From NCBI GenBank assembly GCA_021839095.1, contig JAKCBU010000058.1, positions 1 to 6,898 on the forward strand: 6,898 nucleotides of DNA, given 5' to 3'. The notes beneath the pieces were generated by a model, which was not told where the DNA came from, searched no databases, and saw only the letters and a program-made list of their open reading frames with translations. Positions 5,972 to 6,898 of this stretch are shown piece after piece. Numbering within the stretch: position 1 is the stretch's first letter; every line of letters begins with the position of its first letter. This DNA is from Pseudomonadota bacterium (GTDB taxonomy: Bacteria > Pseudomonadota > Gammaproteobacteria > Acidithiobacillales > Acidithiobacillaceae). The position numbers were made by a program, and so were the translations under genes.

Positions 5972-6858
5972 CAATCGTCTCCGGGGGATTCGGCCCAATG
6001 CAGTTTGCTGCGCAGAATCTGGAAGAAGTTTTCCTCTTCGGGATGGATGAGGCGGGCGGAGCAGGGCGCACGACGGATGACGATTTCGTCGCCGATCTCC
6101 AGGGGGACGCTGTAATGGCTGTCCAGACTGAGTGCGGCGGGCTGTCGGCTGGCGGTGAGGCGGGCGCGGACTTCTACGGTATCGGCTACTGCCAGGGGGC
6201 GCGCAGTGAGGGTGTGCGGGCAGACGGGGATGAGGAGGAGCGCCGCGAGGGTGGGCGTGAGGATGGGTCCGCCCGCCGACATGGCGTAGGCGGTAGAACC
6301 GGTGGGTGTCGCGATGATGAGACCGTCGGCGCGTTGGGCGTACACGAAGCGGCCATCGATCTGCACCCGCAACTCGATCATGTTTTCGCCGCCGCCCTTG
6401 TGGATGAGGACTTCGTTGATGGCGAGACCGGCATGGAGACATCCCTCACCACGCCACAGTTCGGCATGGAGGATGCTACGCAGGTCTTGCTGGTAGTGGC
6501 CTTCCAGAATGGGCGGCAGGGCTTTGTCGACCTGATCGATGGAAAGGTCGGCGAGAAAGCCGAGCCGCCCCTGATTGATGCCGAGGATGGGGATACCGCT
6601 TTGTGCGGTCTGCCGCGCGGTGCCCAGCAGGGTGCCGTCGCCGCCGAGCGTGATGACGAGGTCGGTGTCGGCATTCGCTTGCGCGAACGAGAGCGGCGGC
6701 AGCCCCAGGCTGTCGCCAATATCCGCGGCGCACTGGGTTTCCAGAAAAGTGGGGATGCCTTGTGTCAGCAAAAAATCCCGCAGCCGTTGTAATCCGGGGA
6801 GGACCGAGGGGTCACGGTATTTGCCGACGAGCAGGACGCGCTGAACAGGTTTGATCAT
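5971..6858 (-). CDS. nadK: NAD kinase (ATP-NAD kinase)
   Basis: This cytoplasmic enzyme phosphorylates NAD+ with ATP to give NADP+. The 295-residue product (E. coli 292) has the GGDGT motif at 72-76 (in LVITLGGDGTLLGTAR), the NE motif at 148-149 (AINEVLIH), and the glycine-rich stretch GLIIATPTGSTAY (about 179-191) followed by SAGGPILTPTL. Arg176 in YAQRADGL aligns with Arg175 of the E. coli enzyme, a residue associated with preference for NAD+ over NADH. The start chosen is ATG 6858-6856 because it places the first beta strand (VQRVLLVGK) as in relatives. An in-frame ATG at 6873-6871 would add five residues (MYASP). Neither has a Shine-Dalgarno sequence. The stop TGA overlaps the recN start, so the two genes are probably one transcription unit. 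All catalytic motifs are intact. Confidence 0.96.
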   Translation of the reverse strand: MIKPVQRVLLVGKYRDPSVLPGLQRLRDFLLTQGIPTFLETQCAADIGDSLGLPPLSFAQANADTDLVITLGGDGTLLGTARQTAQSGIPILGINQGRLGFLADLSIDQVDKALPPILEGHYQQDLRSILHAELWRGEGCLHAGLAINEVLIHKGGGENMIELRVQIDGRFVYAQRADGLIIATPTGSTAYAMSAGGPILTPTLAALLLIPVCPHTLTARPLAVADTVEVRARLTASRQPAALSLDSHYSVPLEIGDEIVIRRAPCSARLIHPEEENFFQILRSKLHWAESPGDD

Positions 6859-6864
6859 GGGGCT

Positions 6865-6893
6865 AGCGTACATGGGGGCGGGCTGGACGCCAA
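6865..6893 (-). promoter_or_regulatory. Possible sigma-70 promoter giving a leaderless nadK mRNA
   Basis: On the minus strand, TTGGCG (6893-6888) and TACGCT (6870-6865) are separated by exactly 17 bases. A start 7 bases after the -10 would fall on the A of the ATG at 6858. This fits the absence of a ribosome site, but the -10 is only a 3-of-6 match and upstream sequence is cut by the window edge. Confidence 0.22.
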
Positions 6894-6898
6894 GGAGA

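Noticed and set aside
4232..6115. 627-codon open frame on the plus strand, antisense to recN and part of nadK
   Set aside because: It lies entirely opposite genes with clear family motifs, begins at a non-ATG codon and shows no recognisable domain. Long antisense frames are common opposite high-GC coding sequence.
5972..6442. 157-codon in-frame upstream extension of recN
   Set aside because: It overlaps nadK in another frame, is rich in Arg, Pro and His, and RecN proteins begin at the LHLQVRDFALID segment. The ATG at 5971 has a good ribosome site.

Overview
This window is GC-rich, gene-dense bacterial chromosome with every gene on the minus strand. The reverse-strand gene order is nadK, recN, a sensor histidine kinase gene, a small lipoprotein gene, a sigma-54-dependent response regulator gene and a DUF502 membrane protein gene. 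The nadK-recN pair, a NAD kinase of the proteobacterial type and an outer-membrane-type lipoprotein all point to a proteobacterium. The nadK-recN order and the GlrK/QseG/GlrR-like module best fit a gammaproteobacterium or a related group such as Acidithiobacillus. That placement is inference from gene content, not a database match.

Region 5969-6898 holds nadK, which makes NADP+ from NAD+ and ATP and is complete apart from its upstream control region. Its stop overlaps the recN start as TGATG. recN (4295-5971) encodes the SMC-like double-strand-break repair ATPase and is full length. A 164-base gap (4131-4294) follows. It holds no convincing terminator or promoter, only a short inverted repeat.

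Region 764-4130 is a three-gene signalling operon. It contains a membrane histidine kinase with a TTG start, a 161-residue lipoprotein coupled to it by a second TGATG overlap, and, 11 bases further on, a receiver-AAA+-HTH activator of sigma-54 RNA polymerase with an intact GAFTGA loop. The order matches the enterobacterial glrK-qseG-glrR (qseE-qseG-qseF) operon, so the likely flow is envelope signal, kinase (tuned by the lipoprotein), phosphorylated activator, sigma-54 promoters.

Region 1-763 holds a 108-base gap and a DUF502 (COG2928) inner-membrane protein gene that runs off the left edge. The gap carries a good candidate -24/-12 sigma-54 promoter directed at the DUF502 gene, overlapped by sigma-70-like hexamers. 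This raises the testable idea that the activator encoded just upstream controls this membrane protein.

No tRNA, rRNA, CRISPR array, insertion sequence or phage gene is visible. Long open frames on the plus strand (the largest is antisense to recN) are by-products of high-GC coding sequence.
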